Part shown: positions 47,398 to 58,009 of the stretch, piece after piece
How positions within the stretch are numbered: the first letter of the stretch is position 1
How the letters are laid out: each line of letters opens with the position of its first letter
Assembly (NCBI GenBank): GCA_021613535.1
Contig: CP075494.1
Span: 9,176,001-9,240,000 of the forward strand
Origin: Adineta vaga
Taxonomy: Eukaryota > Rotifera
Length of the DNA: 64,000 bases
Direction of reading: 5' to 3'
The notes under the pieces: generated by a model
Seen by the model: only the letters and a program-made list of their open reading frames with translations
What the model was told of the DNA's origin: nothing
Database searches by the model: none
Position numbers and translations under genes: made by a program

Positions 47398-48048
47398 AAA
47401 GAAAAACAGAACATTCAACTTTACTCTCCATTTGTCCTACTTTTGCGTTTTTTTTTTAGAATCCTTGTAGAATAAATTCATATTTCCTTAAGGATTGGAT
47501 TTCTCTCTCAGATTAATGAATTCACAGAAAGAAAACATAACGATTTTTTAAATTTTGTTTCAGATATTTTGAATCAATCAGAATATTGAATTCTTTAGAC
47601 TTTAGACAAATAAATGATTTTCTTTTTCTAGATTATTTTTGTTGAAGTTTTATTTTTTATAATTGTTTATTACAATTTACCTTTTTGGTATGTATTCAAA
47701 TGATCCATTTCCTGTAAGAACTCATACATTATGATCTGATGTTCCGTATATGTTAACTATCTGTAAAGTAAAATTCTAATAACTGGTAATTAATTTTACC
47801 GGATACGGTTCGGCACAGAAAACAGGTTTATCGTTAGAAATAGAATTTCTTTCCGTTCTCGAGGAAATTTTGAAAACATTATAACAAAAATGATATCTTG
47901 GAAAATTTCATGTCTATATATGTTTGTATTTTAGAACTGTATGTTTTTGTTCCATTAATCTAAATGCCTGGTATCAGTTTGAATTATGTAATTGATTAAA
48001 AATGAATAAATAAGTTAAATAATGATTGTCTGATTTTTACATTTCTAG
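47398..48048. other. Spacer upstream of CNOT6 coding exons
   Basis: 651 bases containing NDUFA13 3' UTR and presumably the CNOT6 promoter and a first exon with its ATG, which I could not pin down: every short ATG-donor candidate (for example ATGCCTG at 47963-47969) breaks the frame of the next exon. Confidence 0.4.
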
Positions 48049-51000
48049 CATTCTTCTTTATCCGTTGACGATTCAACATCTTATTCTCAACGTATTCATC
48101 CGTCTCAACAATATTATTATCAATCTGTTGAACAATCGACTTTCTATCCGTATCAGTCTCAATTATCGTTACAAAATGATCCTCAACAAAAATCTTCAAC
48201 ATCATCCACTGATACAAGAAAATGTGACTGTAAATATTCAATTCATTCAAACAACACAGATGACTTTTATGTATTATCTAGGGAATGAATTGGAAGTAAC
48301 TGGTAATGTTCGTAATCTATCACCAATATTATGGACATTATCACAATTAACGGTTCTATATTTAAATGATAATCAATTAACACGATTACCATCGGAAATA
48401 GCCTGTTTAACAAATCTAGTCACACTTGACTTATCAAATAATAAATTAAGAAATCTACCATCAGAAATCGGTATATTCTTTACTTTGTGAAGCTTTCTTA
48501 TTAGACTATGAAAACCATCATATCTTCTTTTTAGGTGAATTAATATCCTTACGTGAATTAAATTTAACAAATAATTCTATCCGAAATTTACCTTATGAAT
48601 TAGGTAAATTATTTCGTCTACAAAGTTTAGGTAATAAAACGAAACTATTTCTTTCATTCATTCTTAATTATATTGATTTTCTTCAAGGATTGATAGGTAA
48701 TCCATTACCATCAGAAATTTACACGTTATATACTGAATCAAATGGTTTACAAAAGTTATTAACTTATTTTCTGGATAGTCTACCTTCATCACTGAACGGT
48801 ATAACATATAAAACTCTAATTGTTTTTCTTATTTTTTCATTTATTGCTATCAAAGATCGCCAAGAGTTTCTTTTCTTTTTCTCTTTCGTATATTTTGTTT
48901 CGACTCATAGACATTGGCATAATTATCATGGTCTGTTATTACTTAAAACAGGTGAGTGGTTAAATTTGTTGTGTGTTTTTTTATCATCATTCATCCGTAC
49001 AGAGGAGTGTGTAACGCATATATTGCAAAATGATTATTAACCAATCTGTTATGAGATTTCCATGAGTATTTATATCCAAGATGTCTATTACACTGTACTT
49101 TGATAGTATTTCACGGTCATCAATTGCGCGAAAGCAAGTAGAAAGAAAATTGTTATTTGTTTGGACGAGTTACTATAATGCCATTTTAGCGTTTAGAAAA
49201 TTGTTATTGTCTGTTGTGTTTCTTTCCTTCTTCTTTTTTTGTTCAAATTAGTCGATAGAATTAAGGTTGACGGAGCAGATGTGTAGCTATGCTCATCTTT
49301 ATTCCGTCAAGAGAAAAACAGAACGAGCACGATCTGGAGGCGGAAGAACTGCGACATTAGACGTTTTCTTCTTCGCTTTTCTAATATATTGAACAGAAAA
49401 GAAATGAAGATTTTGTTTTTCTCTTCTGTCGTCATTCTCTTCTCCGCCTTCGTTCTCTGATGAATAATCGAAGTTCTTTTAATATACCGATTCATATATT
49501 CTTCCTCTTTTCTCTTTGGAATGATAGATACATACAATGATGACGTCAAAATTTTACTTATAAAACTAACATAAATAATTTGATATATTTATTCTAGTCT
49601 GACAAATCCTTCAATGTCATTCTAACATGTGTTCATTTACAGAATCGCGTCGTGTTACCGTTTCGTGTAAACATATCTTTTCTTCATGTACAAATGAATG
49701 TTCAACGGCCGCGTCTGTAGTTCGGACAACTAAACAAAAATTCAATGGAAAAATTTCCAATACAAAAGTCTTTCATGTTCCGATCGAACAAAAAACTAAA
49801 GTATTATCTAATAATGATTATTTACTCAGGACATCATTAAATCCATTATCACCTACTTTTCATTCTCATTATCAAACAGAATTTGTATCAAAGTAAGTTA
49901 TTTCAATCGTTTTTAAACAAACGTTCATTCAAATTATATTTTCTTTCAGTAAAACTAAATCTAAATATGAAACATCTGATTATGAGAGTGGTACAGATTA
50001 TGATCCATCGTCACCCATTCCATTTCGTCGTATATCCTCGTCATCATCATCTGGTATAAGTTCATCATCAGATACAAATGATAATATAATTTTATACTAC
50101 TACTGCTGCTGCTGCTGCTGCTGTTGTTGTTGTTGTTCCTATTATTATGAAAAAGAAAATCTTCCGTATCGTAAACGTTCACGACGTATTGGCAAGAAAT
50201 TATCTTATGATAATCACTCAATTAAATCAGTTAAAACTCGTTCACGTACGAAAACTCGTAAACAACGTTCAAATACTTCACTAATTGATTTCAGTATTGA
50301 TCTTACCGGTCAAAATGTAAATTATTCTATCGAATATCATTATTATCAAACATTCTTCATACCATTCTACTATGACTTCTATTATCTATCATGGCTTCAA
50401 TTATACTACTACTACAGTTATTTATACTTCTACTATTCACAATATTTCAATCGAGAGTGTGAGAAGAAACTCTTGACGATCTTTTTTTTCCTCTCTAAAA
50501 TATTTTAAACAGGTCAGAGAAATACAACAATATTTTCTTGTTTTTTTTCCTAGCTACTCAACCGCCACCGGCGCGGTCATGGATTCGTCTTGCATCACCG
50601 AATGCAACTCAACCAACAGCGATATTTACTATAATGAATTATAATATTCTTTGTGATAAATATGCGACAAGACATGTTTATGGTTATTGTCCATCATGGG
50701 CATTGAAATGGGATTATCGACGTAAACAAATTCTCGAAGAATTACGTTCATATGCAGCTGATATTATCGCACTCCAGGTTTGTGAAATAAACCTTTCCTC
50801 TTTCTTCTGAGTAATATTAAGATTTAATGAAGCAAAAATTTACTTTTTTTTTCAAGAGAAATATTTAATCAGTCGGAAAGTCAGAATTGTTTTTCAGCTT
50901 CGCTAACAATTATACTTTAGTGTTTTTCTTTTTTTACACTTCATAATTTCTCAGATACTTTTTAATACTTAGAAAAAAAAGGCAATCAATTGAGTTCTAG

Positions 51001-52279
51001 GGGTACTTTGTTTCGTCCAGATGGCATGTGTTTATTCTATTTTAGGAAATTGAAACTGATCAATTTCATGCATTTTTCTTACCGGAATTACAAAAGAATG
51101 GTTATGATGGTGTCTTTAGTCCAAAATCTCGTGCGAAAACAATGTGTGAACAAGATCGTCGATATGTTGATGGATGTGCAATATTTTATCGACAATCGAA
51201 GTAAAACAAAACCCAGTATTTGATCTTATTTTGTTTTGTTTTTTTCTTTTTATTTAAAGATTTCGTTTAATCAAACATTATCTTGTTGAATTCAATCAAT
51301 TAGCGATGTCTGCTGCGAATGGCACAGCATGTCATGATATGATGAATCGTGTAATGACTAAAGATAACATTGGTCTTGTCGCATTTCTTGAAACAAAAGA
51401 AGAAACTTATTCTCATACATTTTCAAATGGTAATAAGAACAATTTTCTCTTCTAATAGATGAATAGTTTGCATATATTTTTCCTTCAATCAAAGGTGTAT
51501 TACCAACGGATCATAAACAAATGCTGTTTGTATGTACAGCACATATTCATTGGGATCCGGAATATTGTGATGTTAAAGTTGTTCAAACTTTAATGTTATT
51601 ATCAGAATTGAAAACTATTATGGAAGATGCTATACAAAAGCACCGACCTAATTCGAATCAACTTGTTGATTGTTCAACAATTCCATTAGTTCTTTGTGGT
51701 GATTTCAATTCTTTGCCAGGATCAGGTATAACTGAAGATTAAATTCGTTCTGTTTCTCTATTTTTCTTTTGAAAAGGTGTCATTGAATTAATGCGTAATG
51801 GAAAAATATCAATGAATCATGCTGATTTTAAAGAACTTAGTTATGAAACATATTTACAAAAATATAGTCGTGTTGATGGAAATCCTACGTCAAGTAATGA
51901 TATTGTACATCAGTTTAAATTAAATTCAGCTTATGAAACAACGGCAGAACCAATTATGCCTTATACTAATTTTACGTAAGTTATGAACTACAAAACGATT
52001 GATTCCATGTAATACGCATCCTTTTTTCTGTATTTTAGGTATGATTTCAAAGGAATAATTGATTATGTATTTTTTTCTTCTCAATTAATGCGAGTTCTCG
52101 GTGTTTTGGGACCACTTGATCCAGAATGGCTTCAAACAAATAAAATAGTCGGTTGTCCACATCCAAATGTGCCATCTGATCATTTTTCACTCTTAGTTGA
52201 ATTCGAATTAAATCCATCAACCAATGATAATTCGAAAACTTCAACAACAACATCAACAATTCCAACACGTAGACAATAA
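48049..52279 (+). CDS. CNOT6: CCR4-NOT subunit 6 (CNOT6/CCR4) poly(A) deadenylase, 5' exon not found
   Basis: Ten exons: 48049-48229, 48282-48470, 48535-48630, 48688-48798, 50554-50777, 51046-51200, 51260-51429, 51495-51725, 51777-51975, 52039-52279; 598 codons plus TAA. The catalytic 3'-5' poly(A) exonuclease of CCR4-NOT. After a Ser/Gln/Tyr-rich start come the leucine-rich repeats that dock CNOT7/8 (LTVLYLNDNQLTRLPSEIA, LVTLDLSNNKLRNLPSEIG, LRELNLTNNSIRNLPYELG), then the EEP nuclease domain beginning ARSWIRLASPN and IMNYNILCDKYAT. Nuclease motifs present: IALQEIET (catalytic Glu), YVDGCAIFYR, HIHWDPEY, LVLCGDFNSLPGSG, and VPSDHFSLLVEFEL. Human CNOT6 is 557 aa. The first listed exon has no Met and starts at a clean acceptor in phase 0, so a short upstream coding exon is missing. 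A separate gene lies in intron 48799-50553. Confidence 0.93.
48799..49626. other. 5' half of the long CNOT6 intron
   Basis: 828 bases ahead of the nested gene: AT-rich, no open frame of note (minus-strand 49307-49549 is low complexity). If the nested gene is real, its promoter must lie here. Confidence 0.35.
49627..50508 (+). CDS. Gene or alternative exons nested in CNOT6 intron; basic, Ser/Tyr/Cys-rich, 274 aa
   Basis: Two exons, 49627-49892 and 49950-50508 (57-nt GT-AG intron, phase 2), exactly 275 codons. The protein has a Cys/Ser-rich start (MCSFTESRRVTVSCKHIFSS), an acidic/serine stretch (YESGTDYDPSSPIPFRR, RRISSSSSSG), a homopolymer-like YYYCCCCCCC run encoded by TAC/TGC/TGT triplets (50098-50136), a basic nuclear-localisation-like block (YRKRSRRIGKKLS and SVKTRSRTKTRKQR), a possible SUMO-interaction-like core (SLIDFSIDLTG), and an extremely tyrosine-rich tail. 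Third-base patterns and the clean intron favour coding sequence, but the tail past about 50320 may be read-through beyond a splice donor (GTAAAT at 50317). No family recognised. It sits on the same strand as CNOT6, so alternative CNOT6 exons are possible. Confidence 0.5.
50095..50136. repeat. TAC/TGC/TGT triplet run in nested gene
   Basis: Tandem TAC, then TGC, then TGT triplets, encoding Tyr and Cys runs in the chosen frame. Prone to slippage, so length polymorphism is expected. Confidence 0.8.
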
Positions 52280-52768
52280 TATAGAGAACAAATATCGAAT
52301 ATACTCGCACAAATATTTAACGGTGAAATCTCAGGGGTTGATTAAGGTTATCTTCATTCAGTTTTATTCTTCTATGTATCTTTGTCTGTATTATGTAAGT
52401 TGTGTTTGTTCTTCTAATTGTCACATCATGTATAGTTTTTTATATTGACTATTATCTTTGTTCTTCTTGTCCATCATCTATCATTTTCTTTCTTCATCAA
52501 GTGACATAAAACCAAAATACAAAAGTTCGCTTATTTCTTTCTTTATTATTGTTGTTTGTTTGTCGATGTTCCTTTCTTTTCTTTTTTTTTCTCGCTCTCT
52601 TCTTTCTCTCTCGTTTTTATATATATATGTCTGTATCACAGCAATTTAAAAAAAACAAAGATCGTATAATAAGAATACAAAAAAAAGACATTTGAATATT
52701 TTCACTAATTATCGAGAAGAGAAGAGAAGAATTCAGTCTTTGGCGCTTGATCAAATGTATTATAAAGA
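52280..52768. other. Spacer after CNOT6
   Basis: 489 bases of T-rich 3' UTR-like DNA, including a pyrimidine tract at about 52578-52612 and a short TA repeat at about 52618-52628. Open frames here are low complexity. No RNA gene recognised. Confidence 0.45.
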
Positions 52769-53257
52769 ATGCGTATTCCATACTTGAATACTCCATGTAT
52801 CGTAAATGAAACATGTTTTCATGGAGAATGCATTCATATCGAAGATTTTCTTATTAATTGGTATGAATTTTGTCTATGTAAACCACAGTATTCTGGTTAT
52901 GAATGTAATGAACAATCGAAATTAAATCGAACGGATTGGTTAATTATATTGACATGTTTAATATCATGTCTAATGATTTCTCTATGTCTTTTATGTGTAC
53001 CATTTTTCTATAGTTTTTTAAAAGAAGATTTCTATCCACAAATTATTGAATGTACACGTTCAACACCGTATGTGGAAGTTAGTTCACCAAATTCAGTTAC
53101 ATCGATAGGTATGCGTATCTATCGAATACCATCCGAACATTTATCGAGACGACGAACAATTATTGATGGACTTACACCATTACATACAATATCATCGTTG
53201 GCATATTTGACGTCAAATAGAAATAGAAGAAACGAACAGATACATACACTAACATAG
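52769..53257 (+). CDS. EGF-like single-pass membrane protein, 162 aa
   Basis: Single open frame. Residues about 8-48 form one EGF-like module with the six-Cys pattern (CIVNETCFHGECIHIEDF then EFCLCKPQYSGYEC), including the CxCxxxYxGxxC ending. A membrane helix follows (DWLIILTCLISCLMISLCLL then CVPFFY) and a cytoplasmic tail of about 75 residues with basic clusters (SEHLSRRRT). No signal peptide precedes the EGF module; an in-frame TAA lies two codons before the ATG, so either the helix itself is the targeting signal or an upstream exon joins at an acceptor-like AAAG just before the ATG. The arrangement resembles small EGF-TM ligands but no specific family can be claimed. Confidence 0.6.
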   Translation: MRIPYLNTPCIVNETCFHGECIHIEDFLINWYEFCLCKPQYSGYECNEQSKLNRTDWLIILTCLISCLMISLCLLCVPFFYSFLKEDFYPQIIECTRSTPYVEVSSPNSVTSIGMRIYRIPSEHLSRRRTIIDGLTPLHTISSLAYLTSNRNRRNEQIHTLT

Positions 53258-53495
53258 GAATATCATGGATAAAATGAATAAAGCACTAAATGATTTAGTC
53301 TTTTCGTGCTCTCTAATAGCAATCGTGTAGTTACCCTATTGAATGTAATTGGATACTAATTAAATAAGCTTGTATCTTTCTCTTCTTCTGTCCACCTTCG
53401 AATTGTTTAACAATTCAATATCAACCATTTCTTCAGTAACACTTCGTAAAAGATTAATAACATAAATTTGATCATTCAATTTCTCATTCACAACA

Positions 53496-53720
53496 ATGAT
53501 CGAAAGTGTTATGAGTAGTAATGAAAATAACAACAATGATCATTTGTTTCTCTCTTCTGGTGAGAATACTCACACATCGTCATGCGAGTTTGTTTACTGA
53601 CAATAATGTGTGAATTGTCTGATTCCACCAGCAGGTAAACAATATCGAAAAGCAAAAAAACAAGATGCACATTTACAGGATGTGGAAAAACAATTTATTA
53701 GTTTAACACATGCAAAATAG
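53496..53720 (+). CDS. Small two-exon protein, 50 aa
   Basis: Exons 53496-53559 and 53632-53720 join in phase 1 to give exactly 51 codons. Translation starts MIESVMSSNENNNNDHLFLS and ends GKQYRKAKKQDAHLQDVEKQ then FISLTHAK. The second half is a charged amphipathic helix. The acceptor is a tandem NAGNAG (CCAG at 53631 and CAG at 53634), so a one-alanine-shorter isoform is possible. Too short to show in a simple open-frame scan. I do not know a matching family. The intron has a good GTGAGA donor and the frame closes at both possible acceptors, which is the main support. It converges with the homeobox gene on the other strand (45 bases between stops). Confidence 0.5.
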
Positions 53721-53764
53721 TCAATAGAAAAAAAAAAGAAATTAGTTCAATAAGATAATGAGAT

Positions 53765-54429
53765 TCATTGCTGATAATTATCCAATGCTTGACGACGCCA
53801 TTTAATACGACGATTTTGAAACCAAATCTTAGAGAAGAAAAAGATAGAACAATATGAAGATTTACAAAAGAATTTCAAGATAAATTTTACTTTGATTTGT
53901 GCTTCACTTAGATCAAGTTTCTTTGCCAGATGTGATCGTTCATTTCCAACCATATATTGTTGTTTTTCAAATTCTTCTTCAAGTCTTTCTAATTGTTCAG
54001 TAGTAAATATTGTTCGAATACGTTTTGATTTTCGCTGAATAGTTGAATGTTCAGAGTCATATGAAGATGAAAGAGTAAGATTTTCATTTGTTTTCAATTG
54101 ATTGAAAAGAGCATAAGAAGAAATAGGTGATGATGTACAAAAAGATGAAGATGATTCTAATTGAACGTGACCATCATCACTTGAACCATCTTCGGTATCG
54201 TCAATGTAACTGGAATTATTTGTTGGTTTCAATAAAGAATCAATATCGAATGCACATTTTTTAATAATTCGTTTTGGACTATGAAGATGCAATCTAAAAA
54301 TCATATCTCGATGATTATTTATTTTGAAAAAAGGAAATTTTCAATAGATAAATACCTCTTCAGTTGTTGTGATTGAATACGTTTTCCATTAGGAGATAGA
54401 TAGATCGAAGAGACTGGTACATTGAACAT
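53765..54429 (-). CDS. NOTO: Homeobox protein, NOTO/Not class, 179 aa
   Basis: Three exons: 54429-54356, 54293-53891, 53827-53765, exactly 180 codons. The homeodomain is split by the last intron just before [13 protein letters not shown]; its first part reads [20 protein letters not shown] then [20 protein letters not shown] and EAQIK. The QQYMVG.ER.LA and RIKWR combination points to the Not/NOTO class (vertebrate Not: FTPEQLERLEKEFLKQQYMVG). VAX/EMX proteins share the VG.ER part but end RRTKYKR. The N-terminal 115 residues are Ser/Asp-rich with no eh1-like motif that I can call. The protein ends shortly after the homeodomain. Expected to be a sequence-specific transcription factor in development. 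Confidence 0.85.
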
Positions 54430-55031
54430 TGTTTTTAATTCGAATACAGAAAAATGTTAAATGTCGATCATTAAATACGAGTGTTTTCTTCTTTATTCGT
54501 TGTCATCGATTGGTCATTATTCGTTAAGATGAAAAACATAATGACCAATGATGACGTAATCCGGAAAAGAAAAAGAGAGAAAAATCATATTCGATGCGAT
54601 CTATATCTGATAAAACATTGAATAACTGTTTCAATCCAATGAAAAGTTCTAAAGATTATTAAAATTCTTCGAAATAATCTGCTGATTTACCAACTACTTT
54701 TTATCCACATTAATCAGTTTCAAATCAAAACAAACAAACAAGTGTAAGTAGTCTGATTAACGATTGACATTATCTATCTGTCAGTAATCCAACATGATTT
54801 TTGCTTTTCATTTCTGATACAATCTGATCTTCAATAAGATATTTTCTGATTAAACAGCTTACGATCAATCATATCATCCAAAGTCAATTATTTCTCTATG
54901 CGGCAGATTATTACATGTTTCGTTTTATTTTATCTTTCACACATTGATTTAAAAAAAGTGAAATTAAGTTTTTTTTTTTAAATTTTATTTTGTTTTTAAA
55001 CTAATGACACTAGAATAAGAGAAAAAAGAAA
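54430..55031. other. Spacer upstream of homeobox gene
   Basis: 602 bases with the homeobox promoter and the 3' UTR of the LURP-like gene. A near-palindromic CATTATTCG/TGACGT-containing stretch at about 54515-54560 is suggestive but unproven. No gene recognised. Confidence 0.4.
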
Positions 55032-55753
55032 CTAATGTTGACGAATTTCATCGATACCGATGGTAATAAGTAAAATAATAGCAGGATCTTGATTAGCTTC
55101 GATTTTAACACTGTATGTATCATGAACATGAAAATGTTTCTTATGAATTTCGGCAACCTAAAATAACAAGTTCATTAACATATGAGAAATCCAAAACAAA
55201 CAAATATGTTCACATACTTTACGACCATTCTTTTTAATTGAAAATGTTCGACTACCAATATTTCCTGTGATACGATAAGTTCCATATTTAGTTGATTTTA
55301 ATTTATAAGAATCATGAATGAGTGATGGACGATGTCTTAATGTTCCAATAGTATCACCAGATCGTGGATCATAAATATTCCATCTAAAGAAATGGAATAG
55401 TATACGATTTAGATTGTTGTTTGAAGCTTACTTTTGATAGAGATGACCTAATTTATGTTTGAATTCAAAAAGTGGTTGACCATTATCGAGAAAAATAAGT
55501 TTTTTGCCAAGACTTAATAATTCATTTTGAATTGAAAAACGATTAACATTATCGCCTGTAGCTGATTTGCCAACTTCGCTTATTCTAAATGAATATAAAT
55601 GATTAGAAAATAAAATCACAACAAACAAAAAACAAACGTATAACTTCGGCCATTGTTCAATAAACTACCTTGTTTGATTTCATATTCCCGTTCGGGTTTG
55701 AAATTAGCAGAGATAGTACCAATAAATAAAAATAATAGAATTAACTTCGACAT
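55032..55753 (-). CDS. Secreted LURP-one-related / tubby-like (LOR) domain protein, 186 aa
   Basis: Four exons: 55753-55638, 55584-55432, 55383-55218, 55157-55032, exactly 187 codons. Residues 1-16 are a signal peptide (MSKLILLFLFIGTISA). The rest fits the twelve-strand LOR/tubby-like barrel: RFSIQNELLSLGKKLIFLD then NGQPLFEFKHKLGHLYQKW, YDPRSGDTIGTLRHRP, GTYRITGNIGSRTFSIKKNG, KVAEIHKKHFHVHDTYSVKI, and a final hydrophobic helix DPAIILLITIGIDEIRQH, which packs inside the barrel in this fold. LOR proteins in plants and the phospholipid scramblase relatives are intracellular, so the signal peptide is notable. A GTAGTT pseudo-donor inside the first exon was rejected because it gives an immediate stop. 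Function unknown; lipid or phosphoinositide binding is a family-level possibility only. Confidence 0.7.
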
Positions 55754-56002
55754 TTTTCTAATTTATTAAAAAAAATTCGAATAAATTTTCAAGGAGAAAA
55801 AGTACATGCACTCGATACTCACAAGACGTAAAGTGCACGAAATGATGTCCTGAACACGTATTTTACTTCGTCTTTTATACATATTTACATAATAGACGAG
55901 ACGAAAACACGACTATAATCGATGGCCTCGATAACAATACAGAGATAACAAAGTTCTCTTTATAAAGAAGAAAAAAGAAAGAAAATTAAAACATGTGTTT
56001 AT

Positions 56003-57282
56003 TTATGCATTGGAAGAAATCGATGACTGACTATAAACATCTAATGCTAATTTCAATCGATTAATTGCTTCATTAATCCATTTTTCGCGAACAGAAAATA
56101 TAATACGAAACCATCCTGGCTGAGAACATCCAAGAAAAGAACCTGAAGCCATGTAAACACCATGATCGAAGATGATTTGAAATAATCGTCGTTCTTCTTG
56201 AAATGTATCAGCATGTAATAGTAAATGAAAATCACTCCATAAAAAAAATCCTGCTCCAGATTGTGAACAACAATACGTTCGTCTAATTCTTCAACTTTTG
56301 CTTTGATCTTTTCATATTGTCTTGTTAAACGTGAACGATTTAGTTTTATATACGAATCAAGCCATAATTGATCAGAAAAAAGAACCATTGCAATTTCTTG
56401 AACGATAGTTGACGGAACTTGAAGAAAATTAATTATTGCTGCACAAGAACATAAAACATCTGATCCAGCATAGAGTACACCTAAACGTAAACCACTCAAA
56501 GCAAAATCTTTACTCAATGACCAAACAAAATGTGTACGTTGAGGATCAATAATTGATGTATAATTTAATATCGATTGAAATGGTTTTTCATTTTCATAAA
56601 CACTTAATGCATAGATTTCATCAATAATAACATGTAATTGTTTTTCTGCAGCAAATTCTAATATCGGTTGAATCGTTCGTTCATCATAGATATCACCTGT
56701 TGGATTGTGTGGATTAACAAGAATAATTCCACAAGGATGAAGACCTTGTTTTATAGCTTGATCATAACCATGTCTGAAAATTTCGACCGACAAAATGAAT
56801 TTACCTGTGCTTTGTTCAAGTAATGGACATCGAAATGTTGCACAATTTGCAAGTGCTGAAACATCATGGTCAAAAGCTGTATAATAAGGAGATGCAATGA
56901 GTAAGACATCATCTCTGTTTCCAATAATATAACTAAGTAATGACATAACACCACTTAAACCACTTGAAATGAGCATTCGATCAGGATTTAACTGATAATT
57001 CAGATGAAAAATATTTTGAAAAAATTTACATAAAGTTTGTCGAAATGAAAGAAGACCCAATGAATTTGGATAATATATATGAGTTGTATTCCAAACTTGA
57101 ATCGATTGAAGTTTTGAGACTAATTCATTTTCACATAAATAATTTTCTGCTACACCCAAATTACATATACCATTAACATTGAATTCGTCATCGTATGTAT
57201 TCTTCTGAACGAGCATAAATTTATTCAATATTTCTGATATACATTCACTTTTTTCTTGGGCACGAATTGAAAGGGTATTCAT
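56003..57282 (-). CDS. ACCS: ACC-synthase-like PLP aminotransferase (ACCS-like), about 426 aa, with one frame break
   Basis: Intronless fold-type I PLP enzyme. Family marks: the N-terminal GICNLGVAENYLCENEL (as in ACC synthases), YYPNSLGLLSFRQTLCKFF, ISSGLSGVMSLLSYII (cofactor-phosphate region), SPYYTAFDHD with the ring-stacking Tyr, LVNPHNPTGDIYD with the key Asn, VIIDEIYALSVY with the Asp that contacts the pyridine nitrogen, and WSLSKDFALSGLRLG with the Schiff-base Lys. The frame then breaks between about 56255 and 56280; one base appears to be missing, after which the other frame continues SGAGFFLWSDFHLLLHADTF to the C terminus and stops at 56003-56005. A 26-nt GT-AG excision would also restore the frame but is implausibly short. 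Animal ACCS proteins are not known to make ACC efficiently; substrate uncertain. Confidence 0.8.
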
Positions 57283-58009
57283 CGTTCGAATATCTTTGAA
57301 AGAGAATGAATGCTAAGACTCTGATTCTTATGAAAATAAGTATTGATGAAAAGAAAAGAAAAGATAAGATAAGATTAGCATTGAAATTAGATAAATGAGA
57401 GTATAGGTATCAAATATCTAATCTATTTGAAATTTTGATTGATTGTATACGGTGATACATCTTTCTTTTTTTCTCTCTTTATTTTTGATTTTAATCACTG
57501 AAAGTGAAGTATCTCGTTTTTCATTTCTAATCCTCAGAGAAATATATTTTCGGATTATTCTAAAGTTGAATGATGATGTGAAAAAGGAACACATTTTAAA
57601 GATGGAAAATGTATCGATCTAATTGGAGCGACATCTATCGTTGTTATTTTATAGGTCTTTGTCTGATTGTTTGAAATGACGAACTAATGAAAAAAATCGA
57701 TTCCTTTTCATTCATTCATTCCTTTTTTTCGCACAAATACATAGATATACACCGTATAAATTAAGATTAGTTACTTTTGCCTTTGTCTTTTACAAATTTT
57801 ATTAGTAAGTTTGTTTTATTTGATGTATTTTAAATGAGATAATGGGTAGAGAAAGTATGTTGTTTTCTAATGGTTTAGTTTAATATACGATTTATCTTTT
57901 GTTTACAATGTTTATTGTTTACTAATCTTGAAAAAGTACAATATATGTAAATAATTATCATCTCCTCGTCTTTTTAGTTTAATTTCGAAAGAAAGATTCT
58001 TTCTGTGAA
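57283..58009. other. Spacer upstream of ACCS-like gene
   Basis: 727 AT-rich bases; T-rich tracts at about 57466-57490 and 57720-57735. It should contain the ACCS promoter and the 3' UTR of the next gene. Nothing further recognised. Confidence 0.45.
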
